From the NCBI GenBank assembly GCA_025453655.1, contig JALOPX010000019.1, positions 1 to 35,715 on the forward strand: DNA of 35,715 bases. Direction: 5' to 3'. Position 1 is the first letter of the stretch; each line of letters starts with the position of its first letter. Below are positions 1-8,487 of this stretch, one piece after another. This DNA comes from Candidatus Krumholzibacteriia bacterium. GTDB lineage: Bacteria; Krumholzibacteriota; Krumholzibacteriia; Krumholzibacteriales; Krumholzibacteriaceae. The notes under the pieces were generated by a model that searched no databases, had not been told where the DNA came from, and worked only from the letters and a program-made list of their open reading frames with translations. The position numbers were made by a program, and so were the translations under genes.

Positions 1-663
1 CGGATGAAACGGGGTGGCGTGGAATTCGACCTTGATCACCGTGATCCGGGTCGTTACGACCACCGCCCCGCCGGCCGGGGTCTCCGCGGCGGCGTCGGCT
101 TCCGGGCCGCAGGCCGAATCGCCCGAGGATTCCTGGGCCGTATCGCACTCCTGCGCATCGGACGAAGGCTCCGTCGATCCTCCGTCGGAAGGGGCGAACG
201 AGAGCTGAATGAGTTCGTCGGCGTACGTCGCGCTGTGGTTGTTTCCGGCCGTGATCGTCAGCATTTCGGTGCTCTGCCCCGAGAGCCGGATCTTCCTGCT
301 CCGCGTGCTCCAGCTCCATCTCCCCTGCGCTCCCTCGTCATGGACGGCCTTCATCTTGATGGCGCCGCCGACCGGCACCGCCGTCGGGGGGGCCGACCTG
401 CCGTCCTCGGCGAAGATCCTGAACGGCGGAGGGGCCGTGAAATCGGCCGCCCTGCCGGTCGGGGTCTCGCAGACATTCCCGTCCGCGCCGGGGATGAAGA
501 TGCGGTCGCCGGGACAGAGCCCCGCCGGTGAGCCGCGCAGCCGCCGAAGCGAGTCGTTGTGCTCGTCATCCCAGATCGTCCGCCAGCCGCCCTCTGTCCT
601 GTAGCGTCTCGCCAGGTCGGCCAGTGACTCGCCCTGCCTTATCGTGTACTCGAATCCGGGCAT
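1..663 (-). CDS. LysM-domain protein of injection-system operon (3' end off window)
   Basis: Reading frame open on the minus strand from ATG at 663 to the window edge (221 codons, no stop), so the C-terminus is missing. GGGAGGG lies upstream of the ATG. Residues about 4-60 form a LysM-like fold: it opens EYTIRQGESLADLARRY, continues through a GGW..IWDDEHN segment and ends PGDRIFIPG. LysM binds peptidoglycan glycans; in type VI and eCIS loci such small LysM proteins are baseplate or tip-adjacent adaptors. After a short linker comes a beta-rich stretch (KAVHDEGAQGRWSW..., then TITAGNNHSATYADELI) and a Ser/Ala/Glu-rich low-complexity segment. It is the last visible gene of the six-gene operon, 51 nt after the preceding stop. 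The LysM assignment is firm; the role in an injection apparatus is inferred from the PAAR gene in the same operon. Confidence 0.8.
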   Translation of the reverse strand, partial: MPGFEYTIRQGESLADLARRYRTEGGWRTIWDDEHNDSLRRLRGSPAGLCPGDRIFIPGADGNVCETPTGRAADFTAPPPFRIFAEDGRSAPPTAVPVGGAIKMKAVHDEGAQGRWSWSTRSRKIRLSGQSTEMLTITAGNNHSATYADELIQLSFAPSDGGSTEPSSDAQECDTAQESSGDSACGPEADAAAETPAGGAVVVTTRITVIKVEFHATPFHP

Positions 664-714
664 CGCCAAATCCCTCCCGGTCAATGCCTGTCCGTCAGCC
701 TGTCATGCCCCGCA

Positions 715-1650
715 TCACTGCGCCGCCCCCGGGCCTCCGGAGCTCACCTGCTCCGGCGCACTCTGATCTACCTGCCTCATGCCGGGGAATTCCACCTTTA
801 CATGCCCGGGGGGGATTCCCTCCTCGCGCGCCTTCCCGCGCGCGTCGAGGCTTCCTTCCTTCGTCGATCCGTCGGGAAGGTGAAGCACGTACCTTTCGTC
901 GGCCCTCGGAGTCCCGTCCACATTGCGAAGCGAAATTTCGATGTAGTCCTTGAATTTCAGAAGCCCCGACTCCTGCTTCGTCCCCGACTTGAACCCGTTG
1001 ATGTCGATCACGAAGAAATATTCCGGCGGGTTGTAGGAGGCGCCGTACCTCTCGACCTCCTCGCTTGTCGGAAGCTCGTCGACGTCCTCGTGGTACTCGT
1101 ACTCCCAGTCGATCTCAATCTTCCTGTCCTTCACGGCGGCCGGCAGCTCGACGATCTTGTCGTGCGCGCCGTCATTGTCGTATTCGAGTATCGTGACGGT
1201 CGCCTCCGTCCCCGCCTCGACCTTGTCGACGTCGGCGGTGAGTTTCAGCGTGTCCCCCCTTCGCGCCTCCTGCGCGCTCCAGGCCATGTTCGTCACGACA
1301 GGCGCCGGGTAGACCGGGATCCGGCTCGATTCTCCGTCGATCCCGTTCGCCGACAGCTTGACCTCGAAGTACGCCATGTCGCCCGGCTCTGCGTCGTCCG
1401 GGATCTCGAGATGGCCGATATACCTGTTCGAGTCGATCGTGTCCTTTATCTTCCCGAGCTTCTTTCCCTTTTCGGTCTTTCCCGTGATCTCGATCTTCGC
1501 CCCGTTCCCGACGAAAACCGTCACCACCTCGAGAGCCGCCTTATATCCGGTATACGCGGCGCCCTGCCGCCAGTCGGCGTATATGAGGGCCGACTCGAGC
1601 TTGATCTCCTCCTTCGAGTCGGTCGATTTCGTGAACTTCAGATCGGGCAC
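715..1650 (-). CDS. Ig-like/IPPG-module protein sharing the PAAR protein's C-terminal domain
   Basis: About 311 residues with no signal peptide or membrane segment. I chose GTG at 1650 because AAGGAAG lies at good spacing; an in-frame TTG at 1656 overlaps the upstream stop and is the alternative. The C-terminal ~190 residues (from VTNMAWSAQEARRGDTLKL) align by eye with the C-terminal half of the PAAR protein at 7273-8409: both have a beta-sandwich-like stretch, then SGLLK(F/Y)KD(Y/W)IE, a DG.P.....Y...LP(D/N)G core, and a final IPPG..KV.F motif. I recognise this ending from VgrG and PAAR proteins of contractile systems, where it may dock cargo; that function is inferred. The N-terminal ~120 residues look like another beta domain. 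It sits between the DcrB-like and LysM genes, nearly touching the former, so it is probably co-translated with it. Confidence 0.75.
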   Translation of the reverse strand: MPDLKFTKSTDSKEEIKLESALIYADWRQGAAYTGYKAALEVVTVFVGNGAKIEITGKTEKGKKLGKIKDTIDSNRYIGHLEIPDDAEPGDMAYFEVKLSANGIDGESSRIPVYPAPVVTNMAWSAQEARRGDTLKLTADVDKVEAGTEATVTILEYDNDGAHDKIVELPAAVKDRKIEIDWEYEYHEDVDELPTSEEVERYGASYNPPEYFFVIDINGFKSGTKQESGLLKFKDYIEISLRNVDGTPRADERYVLHLPDGSTKEGSLDARGKAREEGIPPGHVKVEFPGMRQVDQSAPEQVSSGGPGAAQ

Positions 1651-1652
1651 GG

Positions 1653-2096
1653 TCAATCTTCCTTCGCTTCGTACGTCCCTGGCAGCAGCACCTCGACCAG
1701 TTTCTTCACCTGCTCGCCGAGGAGCTTGTAAGACTGCTTCGTGAATTCAATGTCGAACGCGTACCCGCGATTCCCGCGGAGAACGAATATATATTTCCTG
1801 AATATCTTTATCCCGTCGGCCGGCATCCACCTGTAGACCAGCTCGTACGAGGGAAAGCACCCGGGGACAGTGGTCTCCTCGTCCTTGAGCACCTCCACCC
1901 CCTGAAGCCCTTCCAGGATGGGCCGCGTTCTAAGCCCCGCGAATTCTCCGACATCCTTCTGCTGAAGGTTCCGGTCGATCACCAGCGTAAGAAGATGATC
2001 CTGGTCGTTTATGACCGGTCCTCTGAAATGGTAGACGGTCTGATCCTCCCACCCTTCCGGCAGGTCGAAGGTGAAAAGTTCGATTTCTTTTTTCAT
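1653..2096 (-). CDS. DcrB/DUF1795-like protein, candidate EagR-type effector chaperone
   Basis: 147 residues from ATG at 2096, with AAAGGAAG upstream; the frame extends further upstream but that part is low-complexity Ala/Arg and lacks a good ribosome site. The pattern fits the DcrB/DUF1795 fold: an opening strand ELFTFDLPEGWEDQTVYHF, a VIDRNLQQKDVGEFAG segment, a Y.LVYRW strand, a KYIFVLRG...YAFDIEF hairpin and a last amphipathic helix. Cytoplasmic DUF1795 proteins in type VI loci (EagR family) are chaperones for PAAR-linked effectors. No signal peptide is visible, which fits a cytoplasmic chaperone better than a periplasmic DcrB. The PAAR protein here lacks obvious transmembrane segments, the usual EagR client feature, so the client could instead be the large metallopeptidase. 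Fold assignment is good; the chaperone role is inferred. Confidence 0.7.
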   Translation of the reverse strand: MKKEIELFTFDLPEGWEDQTVYHFRGPVINDQDHLLTLVIDRNLQQKDVGEFAGLRTRPILEGLQGVEVLKDEETTVPGCFPSYELVYRWMPADGIKIFRKYIFVLRGNRGYAFDIEFTKQSYKLLGEQVKKLVEVLLPGTYEAKED

Positions 2097-2149
2097 GGCT
2101 GCGATCTTCCTTTGCTGCGGCGCCCCGGCGGCACGGCGGGGCCGCGCGC

Positions 2150-3358
2150 TCACTCGAGACGGTATAGATTCTTATCGCTCATCACGTAAATGGCCCCGTC
2201 GGCCGCGACGGCCGGCGGAACGGTGAATGTTTCTTCCTCCTTCGACACGACGCTCTTGAATATCTTCTCGCCGGCCGGATCGAACAGCGTGAGCAGCGCC
2301 CCGTCGAGCACGAGGAGACGGTTGCCCCCGGTTGCCGTCATGCAGGCGCTGTCCCCGAAAAGGGGCGGCGTCGACCATTTGACTATTCCATCCACCGAGC
2401 AGATGAGGCATCTGTTGTCGAAATAGTAGAAATACCCCTCCTCGCCGCAGACGGGCGGCTGGACGAGAAGCGGGTTTACGAGTTCGATCGACCAGAGCGC
2501 CTCCCCCGCCGGCGAATACGCCCTGCAGAATTTCTTCGCTGAGGGCGCGTCCTCCGCGACTCCCGTCACGACGAGGTCGCCCTTAAGGTCTATGGACGCG
2601 GTGAACGGCTTGACGAGGCCCGTTTTGAACGAGGCGATACCTTTGCCGCTATCGACGTCGTACAGGGTCGCCTCCTCCCCCACGATGACAATGAGCGTCT
2701 TTTCGTCCGCCGTCAGGAGGGCGTGATTGACGATGCCCGGGAATTCGTGGAACCATTTCTTCGTGAGCCTGCCCCGCGTGAAGTCATATATATAGAATTT
2801 CTTTTCCCTTTGCCCGCGGATCCCCGCGTTCTGTATCACGGCGAGGAGATCGTCCTTCGCCGGTTTTATCAGCAGGGCGTACGCCCATTCGTCGAAGCCG
2901 GGGACCGGCTCCGCGGGGCGCAGCTTCCTCTGGTTGTAATCCTCGTAGACGAGCCCCTGGGCTTCGTTGAACCAGGCCATGGCGCCGGCGCCGAGGACGA
3001 CCGGCGTCGGGTTGCGGAGGGCCTCCATGAATTTGAATTTTCCGGAGGCCGTGTAGACGAAAAGCTCCGAAGCGGTCTTCGCCGCCACGATCGAATCCCC
3101 GGCAAGGACCGCCCTCGGAGAGACGAGCAGCTCCGGATCGACCTCGCTGAAGCTTTTCGACCATGCCGTTTCCCACTGCGTCCTCGCGGCGGCCAGCACG
3201 TGGGAATTACGCTGGTAATTCGCGAACTCCACCGGGTAACCGCATTCCTTGATACTGAAGGTCATTTCCCGTTCCTTTGTTTTGACTCCGTCACTCGAAC
3301 CGGCGATACATGAAATGCATATGACCGGAACGGCCGACAAGGCCAGCCGAAATTTCAT
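2150..3358 (-). CDS. Probable lipoprotein with PQQ/WD-like beta-propeller; candidate immunity or accessory protein
   Basis: About 402 residues from ATG at 3358 (AAGGA just upstream; a TTG at 3370 is an alternative). The N-terminus is a hydrophobic signal (residues 3-16) ending ICISC, so Cys17 could be lipidated, although the residue three before it is an atypical Cys. The mature part is a run of propeller-like blades with repeated strand patterns such as FVYTASGKFKFM, TLYDVDSGKGIASF, RAYSPAGEALWSI, CSVDGIVKWS and TLFDPAGEKIFK, which is typical of PQQ-like propellers. It follows the large metallopeptidase gene by 74 nt in the same operon. Periplasmic lipoproteins directly after secreted toxin genes are often immunity proteins, so that role is possible but unproven; an assembly or regulatory role is equally open. 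Confidence 0.65.
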   Translation of the reverse strand: MKFRLALSAVPVICISCIAGSSDGVKTKEREMTFSIKECGYPVEFANYQRNSHVLAAARTQWETAWSKSFSEVDPELLVSPRAVLAGDSIVAAKTASELFVYTASGKFKFMEALRNPTPVVLGAGAMAWFNEAQGLVYEDYNQRKLRPAEPVPGFDEWAYALLIKPAKDDLLAVIQNAGIRGQREKKFYIYDFTRGRLTKKWFHEFPGIVNHALLTADEKTLIVIVGEEATLYDVDSGKGIASFKTGLVKPFTASIDLKGDLVVTGVAEDAPSAKKFCRAYSPAGEALWSIELVNPLLVQPPVCGEEGYFYYFDNRCLICSVDGIVKWSTPPLFGDSACMTATGGNRLLVLDGALLTLFDPAGEKIFKSVVSKEEETFTVPPAVAADGAIYVMSDKNLYRLE

Positions 3359-3432
3359 TTTCCTTCTCAACTCGCGCCTCGCATGCCGGACCCCGCGCCC
3401 TTCGGCGCCGCGGCGGTTTCAGCCCGGAACGT

Positions 3433-6400
3433 CTACGGCTTCGGCGTTCCGATCAGGGTGAACGAATTGTCGCCGAGCTGCGTCCTCAGCCAATCCCTGA
3501 TGAAATCCATGTCGGTCGCCTGGAACGCCACCGCGGTGCCAGTTCCGATATTCCTGACCTTTTTGTTCACGGCAGGCTGCGATTCGTCGGTCGAATGGTA
3601 CGGCGCCGCCGCGCCGGTCCACGCCGCGTCCTGCCCGAAGAGGTACCTCGCGATCCATTCCCTCGACACGTCGTTGCCTGCCTCGAGCTCGGTCGCCGTC
3701 GCGGGCTCCGGGACTTTTTCGTTGTCGTTGTAGATCACCCTGATCGTGTAATGCGCCTTCGTGTAATCGGCCGGTTTCCCCGCCTTCGCCAGGGCGTCGA
3801 GGTCGAGGCATATCGGGAAGAAGAAGAGGTATGTCCTCTTGAAATCGGCGTTGTTCCCCTCCAGGTAGAATCGCCCGTTGAGTTTGTCCTTGATGTACGA
3901 GCTTACCGCGCTCATCCAGACGCCCTTGTCCGGCGCGGTCCCGGCGGCCCAGTTGTTCGTCGCGTAAGTCGTCGGCCCGGTCTTCTTCTTGTAATTGACG
4001 AACTTGAATCCGACCTTGATAACGGCCGTGAGTATCCCGTCGAAGGCCCAGTTCTTGTACGCGTTGTTGATCTGGATGCTCCACGCCGTCTCGTCCTCCC
4101 CGAGTTTGGAAAGATGAAGATCGAATTTTCCCTTCCCCTGGGCGGCCGGCACCGGCGCCACTGCGGCCTTCGGCCCGCCCGGCTGCCCGGCCGGGATCTC
4201 CGGCTGTCCCGCTACCGCCACCCTCCCCGCCGCGAACGCGGTCGTCCCCGATTTATGGGGTTTCGTGATGTCGCGGTAGTCGTTCGGCGCGGAGGCGAGA
4301 TGGAAGTTCAGCGTCTTGTCCGCGCCCCCCTTGCTGAAACGGTGGACGATCTTGTAATCGGCGCCGTTGAGTATCTTCTTCAGCTCGCCGTCATCCGCGG
4401 ATGCCTCGTTCAACCGGTTGACGAAATTCCACAGGTGCCTCATGCGGGGGGCCTCGGTGTACCACATCATCGATTTGAAATCCCACTGGTACGACATCCC
4501 GGGATACCACTGGAGAAAGAAATTCTCCGCCTTGTCGTAGAGGCTCCCGTCCGAATATTCGTAGTCGTCGTATTTGCCGGTGGCATGGCCGTATTCGTGC
4601 GCTATCACGAGCTCGCGATATTTCTTGCCGTCGATGTCGGTCTGTTCGCCCCTATTGTAGTCGCTGTGATCCCCCGGGTTGACGGGGCTCTTGTAACTTT
4701 CCTTGTACATCTTGGAGTTGTCGACGCCCATCTCCCCGTCCGAGCTGTTGTTCGTGATCGACACCATGCAACCGTGTTTCCCGCCGTTCGCCGGGTATTT
4801 CGTCTCGAAATGGAAGACCGGCATGATCTGCACCTTCCCCTTCCCTTGCGCGTCGGCGGTCTTCGGCTCGATCATGTACCCCTTATGCTCCCATCGCTCC
4901 TTCGTGTTCTTCGGCCCCTCCCTGCCGAAGGTCGCGACCTCCGCGTCGGTGATCCCCGCGCCCGATTTCTTGTAGCGCCCGTTCCAGTATATGAGGAGGA
5001 ACGAGCGGACCTTGAGATTGTCCGCCTTTGCCGGGTCGGGGACGAGGCATCCTCCGTGAATGTAATGAAGCTGGAAATTGCCGCACGACTCGACGGAGTG
5101 GCGAGGCGGCGAGAGGGTCTTGAAATATTTTCCCGCGCCTGTTTCGCCCCCGGCCGGATTGGCGGCGATGGTCAGTTGCGTGTCGCTCTGGATGGAAACG
5201 ATATCGTGCCTGACGGGACTCCAGTCCGTCCCCTTGTAGATCGACAGCTGAAATCCCGGCAGAACCTCCGTCAGGAATTTCGTGCCGGCACCCGTGACGG
5301 TCGTGCTCCCCGCCGTGAGGGTTATCGTCTGGGCGCTGTTATAGATCATTCCCCTCGCCTTCGTCCCGAAATGATGCCTCGCGTCGCCGGCAGTGGCGGC
5401 TCGGCATCCGAGGACATGCTTGGGCGACTGGAATTTCGCGGTCCTTTCGGTGCGCGCGTCGGAGACGCTGTAGCAATCGTTGGCGAAGATGATCATCCGC
5501 ACCACGCCGTCGACGGGAAGATCGGTGATCAGGTTTTGCTTGAACTTGAAATCGGTCAGCGAAGGATAATTCGCCTCGGGCTTGTAAAGAACCAGTTTGT
5601 CCTCGAGAACGTAGAAGAGCGAGTACCTGGAGTTGTCGGAGAGGTTGACAAGGCCGTCGGCCGCGTTCCTGTCCTTGGGGGCCGCGTCGGCGCTGTCGTT
5701 GATATTCTGCCTGCCCTCTTTGTCCACGAGAACGATGTCGTCGAGGAAGAATGTGAGCGGGTTCGTCGCCTGGGTCGTTTTCGCGCCGTACGGCTTGATC
5801 TTGAGCGCCTTCATCACGGCCTCGAAGCGGCCGCCCTTGTCGTTCGCGCCGTCCTTGTATCGGGTCCAGTAAAGCTGCGACGACCATTCCTTCGGAAGGT
5901 CATAGTGCTTGAAATAATCGGCGTACTTGTCGGGGACCTGGAGCGCCCTCACTTCGTTTATCTTTTTCTCGACGATGCTCGGGGCGGAGTCCGCGGCCGC
6001 CGTGTAAATCCATTTCGCCTTGTCGGGCCCCGATTCGGATTTCGTGCTGAATTCGAAATGCAGGTCGTCGCGCGCCGGCGTGTTGTCAACCTGCACCGTG
6101 TAGACGCCGTCGCTGAACTTCGTCACCGAGTTGATCGGCAGCTTCTGCCATTTCGCCCCTACCTTCTTGTAATGGTACGTTTCGATCACAAGGCCGGCCG
6201 GAGCCTTCTGCACGGTCGGCTTTTTATTGTTCACCTTGACCTTGTCGATATAGGTGAATGCGAGGTGATACGCCGTCGCATTGAGATCTTTTTCGGGGTC
6301 GATGTAGTTCGCGAGCATATGGTTCGCGTACCATAGCGGGCATTTGGGCGGGCCGTTCGAGGTGTGTTTGACAGCTTCGCCCGCCGGGCAGGCGAATACC

Positions 6401-7242
6401 CGGGCGCCGATCTTGTTCGTGCCCGCGTCGATATCCTTCCCGTTGAAGAAGAGAAGTTCGGCGCGTTCGTACTTGTCGGTCGTGTAGTTGCTTTTGAACT
6501 TGTTCTCCGTCATCGGAAAGGATTCGCCGCACGCGGTGAATTTTTTCGCCTCGTTTACGAATTTCAGCGCGGTCTTGGGGATCTTCGACGTGTCCGGAAC
6601 GGTCTTGCCGGCCTTCGGCTTTATGCCGAGCGCCCCGCACATCTCCTCGAGGTAAAGCTCGAAGACCGCCTTCCAGACCTCCTTCGTGAATTTTTTGTCC
6701 GTCTTGATCGTGCCGTCGACAAGCGCGACCGGCAGCTTCGGCGCATGCCCGATGTTGTACCCCGTGATGAACTTCTTCACGGCAGCGAGGATGTCCTTTT
6801 CGTTGTTCGCGTCCCATTTGCCGTCGATGTCGGGCGGATTGCAGTTCCAGTTCTTGCGGTTGTTGTGGAAATACTTCAGGACGCGCTTGATGTCCTCGAC
6901 CTTCTGAGTCTTTTCGGCGATCGCGCTCCAGCGCTCGCCGTCAGCGGCCAGAAGGCAAACTATCCCCTCGGCGCGAAGGGCCGACAGTTCGAAATTCTTC
7001 TTTACGTCGCCTCCGCTGTCGGCATGCCCGGCGACGACGAGTCTTTTCCTCGAATCGAACTCGAACTGCCTGTACGCCGCCGCGAGCCCCTTGATCCCAG
7101 GGATCTTTTTCTGATCGGCGTCATCCGGCTTCGCTGGCATCAGGATCGCCGAACCCTTCGTGTAGTAGTCTTTGCCGTACTCGAGGATGTCGACTACCTT
7201 GCGGTTCAGGGAAAATACGCCTTTGGCGTGAGTTTTCGCCAT
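3433..7242 (-). CDS. Large OmpA-like/PG-binding-like protein with metzincin-type zinc peptidase site; candidate injected effector
   Basis: 1269 residues, ATG at 7242 with GGAG eight bases upstream, no signal peptide. Domain order: residues 66-103 resemble the OmpA-C-like core seen in contractile-system cargo proteins (LVVAGHADSGGD...LSALRAEGI, then DGERW); 131-205 contain two DG-centred segments like a peptidoglycan-binding repeat; 259-266 read ERAELLFF, a conserved end of this N-terminal module. Around 630-710 is a phage-tail-like beta segment (TTVTGAGTKF...DTQLTIA). At 882-892 is HEYGHATGKYD, an HExxHxxGxxD zinc site with Asp as third ligand, followed at 924-928 by SMMWY, a plausible Met-turn. 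A Pro/Ala-rich linker near 1000-1030 leads to a beta-rich C-terminus. Absence of a signal peptide, the operon with PAAR, and a catalytic protease core suggest delivery by an injection apparatus. The substrate is unknown. Confidence 0.8.
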   Translation of the reverse strand: MAKTHAKGVFSLNRKVVDILEYGKDYYTKGSAILMPAKPDDADQKKIPGIKGLAAAYRQFEFDSRKRLVVAGHADSGGDVKKNFELSALRAEGIVCLLAADGERWSAIAEKTQKVEDIKRVLKYFHNNRKNWNCNPPDIDGKWDANNEKDILAAVKKFITGYNIGHAPKLPVALVDGTIKTDKKFTKEVWKAVFELYLEEMCGALGIKPKAGKTVPDTSKIPKTALKFVNEAKKFTACGESFPMTENKFKSNYTTDKYERAELLFFNGKDIDAGTNKIGARVFACPAGEAVKHTSNGPPKCPLWYANHMLANYIDPEKDLNATAYHLAFTYIDKVKVNNKKPTVQKAPAGLVIETYHYKKVGAKWQKLPINSVTKFSDGVYTVQVDNTPARDDLHFEFSTKSESGPDKAKWIYTAAADSAPSIVEKKINEVRALQVPDKYADYFKHYDLPKEWSSQLYWTRYKDGANDKGGRFEAVMKALKIKPYGAKTTQATNPLTFFLDDIVLVDKEGRQNINDSADAAPKDRNAADGLVNLSDNSRYSLFYVLEDKLVLYKPEANYPSLTDFKFKQNLITDLPVDGVVRMIIFANDCYSVSDARTERTAKFQSPKHVLGCRAATAGDARHHFGTKARGMIYNSAQTITLTAGSTTVTGAGTKFLTEVLPGFQLSIYKGTDWSPVRHDIVSIQSDTQLTIAANPAGGETGAGKYFKTLSPPRHSVESCGNFQLHYIHGGCLVPDPAKADNLKVRSFLLIYWNGRYKKSGAGITDAEVATFGREGPKNTKERWEHKGYMIEPKTADAQGKGKVQIMPVFHFETKYPANGGKHGCMVSITNNSSDGEMGVDNSKMYKESYKSPVNPGDHSDYNRGEQTDIDGKKYRELVIAHEYGHATGKYDDYEYSDGSLYDKAENFFLQWYPGMSYQWDFKSMMWYTEAPRMRHLWNFVNRLNEASADDGELKKILNGADYKIVHRFSKGGADKTLNFHLASAPNDYRDITKPHKSGTTAFAAGRVAVAGQPEIPAGQPGGPKAAVAPVPAAQGKGKFDLHLSKLGEDETAWSIQINNAYKNWAFDGILTAVIKVGFKFVNYKKKTGPTTYATNNWAAGTAPDKGVWMSAVSSYIKDKLNGRFYLEGNNADFKRTYLFFFPICLDLDALAKAGKPADYTKAHYTIRVIYNDNEKVPEPATATELEAGNDVSREWIARYLFGQDAAWTGAAAPYHSTDESQPAVNKKVRNIGTGTAVAFQATDMDFIRDWLRTQLGDNSFTLIGTPKP

Positions 7243-7272
7243 TATCGCGCTCCGAAAAAACCAGGCTGTTGA

Positions 7273-8409
7273 TTATCCGGCGTCGAAGAAAACCTTTATT
7301 TGGCCCGGCGGAATATTTTCCACCCTGGCGTTACCGTTGTTATCGAGCTTCCCATTCCTGACCTGGCCGTTGGGCAGGTTTATATGGTACTCCGCGCCTC
7401 CGAGTGGCTTGCCGTCCTCGTCCTTCAGCTCGAGCTCGATCCAGTCCTTGTACTTCAGAAGGCCTGAGCGCTGCCTTAGCCCCGCCGTCTCGACGACGAA
7501 GTAATAATACGGATATGAATAATTTTTGCCTTCCTTGTAGTCCTGCGCTTTGAAGAGCTTTTCGTCGATCTTCAGCTCCCACTCGTACTCGATCTTGTCC
7601 GAATCGACCTTCGTGTCGATCTTCTCGAACTGGTGGTCCGCGAAGTTGGCGTCCTTGATGAATATCTGAAGTGTCGCCTTCTCGCCCGATTCGATCCCGG
7701 CGGTCGCGACCTCCAGCTTTACCTTGTCGCCGATCGCCGCCTCCTTCGAAGACCACGCGGCCTTCGTGATCGCGGAGATCTTTATCTCGTGGGCGCCTTC
7801 TTTGACTCCCTTTTTGTCGATGCTCCCGGTCACGTACCCACCGGACTCGCTCCCGTCCGGGCCCTTGATCGTGTACATCGCGCCGGTCACCGGCTTTCCC
7901 CCCTTGTCGACCACCTTGACGTCGAGGTAATGGCCCTCCGTCTGCTCGCCGGCCTTGGCGGTCGCACCCGCGGCGCCCGCGCCCTGGCCCTGTCCGCCGC
8001 CGCCGCCACCGCCTCCATTGTCGATGAAGACATTGGGGCTGCCGATGATGATCTCCCCCTTGTTCATCGGTGGTTTCTGGAAGGGGCCTCCCTGCGGGAT
8101 GTGCGGTGGCATGTTGGAGGCGGTGCTGCCGACCGTCGCGGCCGGCATCCCCATTATCTTGACCGACGTCGAGAGCTGCCCGTCGAGCATCCCCGAGAAG
8201 GGGTGCGGAAGGGGGGTCGGGACCGGGCCCCCGGGGGTCGGTATCATGATGATGTGGGTATCGACGCCTACCACCTGGTCGTTTTGTTTGGCGGCAGGCA
8301 TCTTGTTGATCATGACGGTGCCGGTAGCTATGACCTTGCCGACCGGCAGATCGGCCGGGTCGTTGCAGGTCTTGGCCGTATCGGCGCATCGCGCCGCTGG
8401 TTTTCCCAT
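7273..8409 (-). CDS. PAAR-domain tip protein with C-terminal Ig-like/IPPG module
   Basis: 378 residues. ATG at 8409 has AAGGAG at ideal spacing, and the protein then begins MGKPAARCADTAKTC, the usual PAAR opening; the frame extends upstream without support. Residues 1-130 carry the PAAR pattern: AAR..D start, VMINKMPAAKQND, VKIMGMPAATVGS, and GEIIIGSPNVFIDNG closing strand. Cys8, Cys15, His52 and His103 are candidate metal ligands. A Gly-rich linker (132-148) joins a beta-rich region and the SGLLKYKDWIE...IPPG module shared with the protein at 715-1650. PAAR proteins cap the spike of type VI and related contractile systems and carry effectors. It is the first gene behind a strong promoter and lies 30 nt before the large metallopeptidase gene, which is probably its cargo or partner. 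No transmembrane segments are visible. Confidence 0.88.
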   Translation of the reverse strand: MGKPAARCADTAKTCNDPADLPVGKVIATGTVMINKMPAAKQNDQVVGVDTHIIMIPTPGGPVPTPLPHPFSGMLDGQLSTSVKIMGMPAATVGSTASNMPPHIPQGGPFQKPPMNKGEIIIGSPNVFIDNGGGGGGGGQGQGAGAAGATAKAGEQTEGHYLDVKVVDKGGKPVTGAMYTIKGPDGSESGGYVTGSIDKKGVKEGAHEIKISAITKAAWSSKEAAIGDKVKLEVATAGIESGEKATLQIFIKDANFADHQFEKIDTKVDSDKIEYEWELKIDEKLFKAQDYKEGKNYSYPYYYFVVETAGLRQRSGLLKYKDWIELELKDEDGKPLGGAEYHINLPNGQVRNGKLDNNGNARVENIPPGQIKVFFDAG

Positions 8410-8442
8410 GGCGACTCCTTGAAATCCCTTTTGCTGGAATCG

Positions 8443-8472
8443 ATTATATTCACTCGGCTGCGTGGAAGTCAA
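8443..8472 (-). promoter_or_regulatory. Sigma-70-type promoter of the PAAR/metallopeptidase operon
   Basis: On the minus strand TTGACT (8467-8472) and TATAAT (8443-8448) are separated by 18 bases, a near-consensus housekeeping promoter. Transcription would start near 8436, giving a leader of about 27 bases before the PAAR ATG at 8409. No other strong promoter was seen within the six-gene operon, and gaps between its genes are all under 80 bases. Confidence 0.75.
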
Positions 8473-8487
8473 TTTTTATCGGGGGTA

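Noticed and set aside
3595-6336. 913-codon open frame on the plus strand opposite the metallopeptidase gene
   Set aside because: Arg/Val/Leu-rich antisense frame typical of high-GC DNA, with no domain motif or ribosome site; the minus-strand protein has clear domain motifs.
1-8409. Structural contractile-system genes (VgrG, Hcp, sheath, baseplate) in the operon
   Set aside because: None of the six proteins shows their motifs; only tip, adaptor and cargo-type proteins are present.
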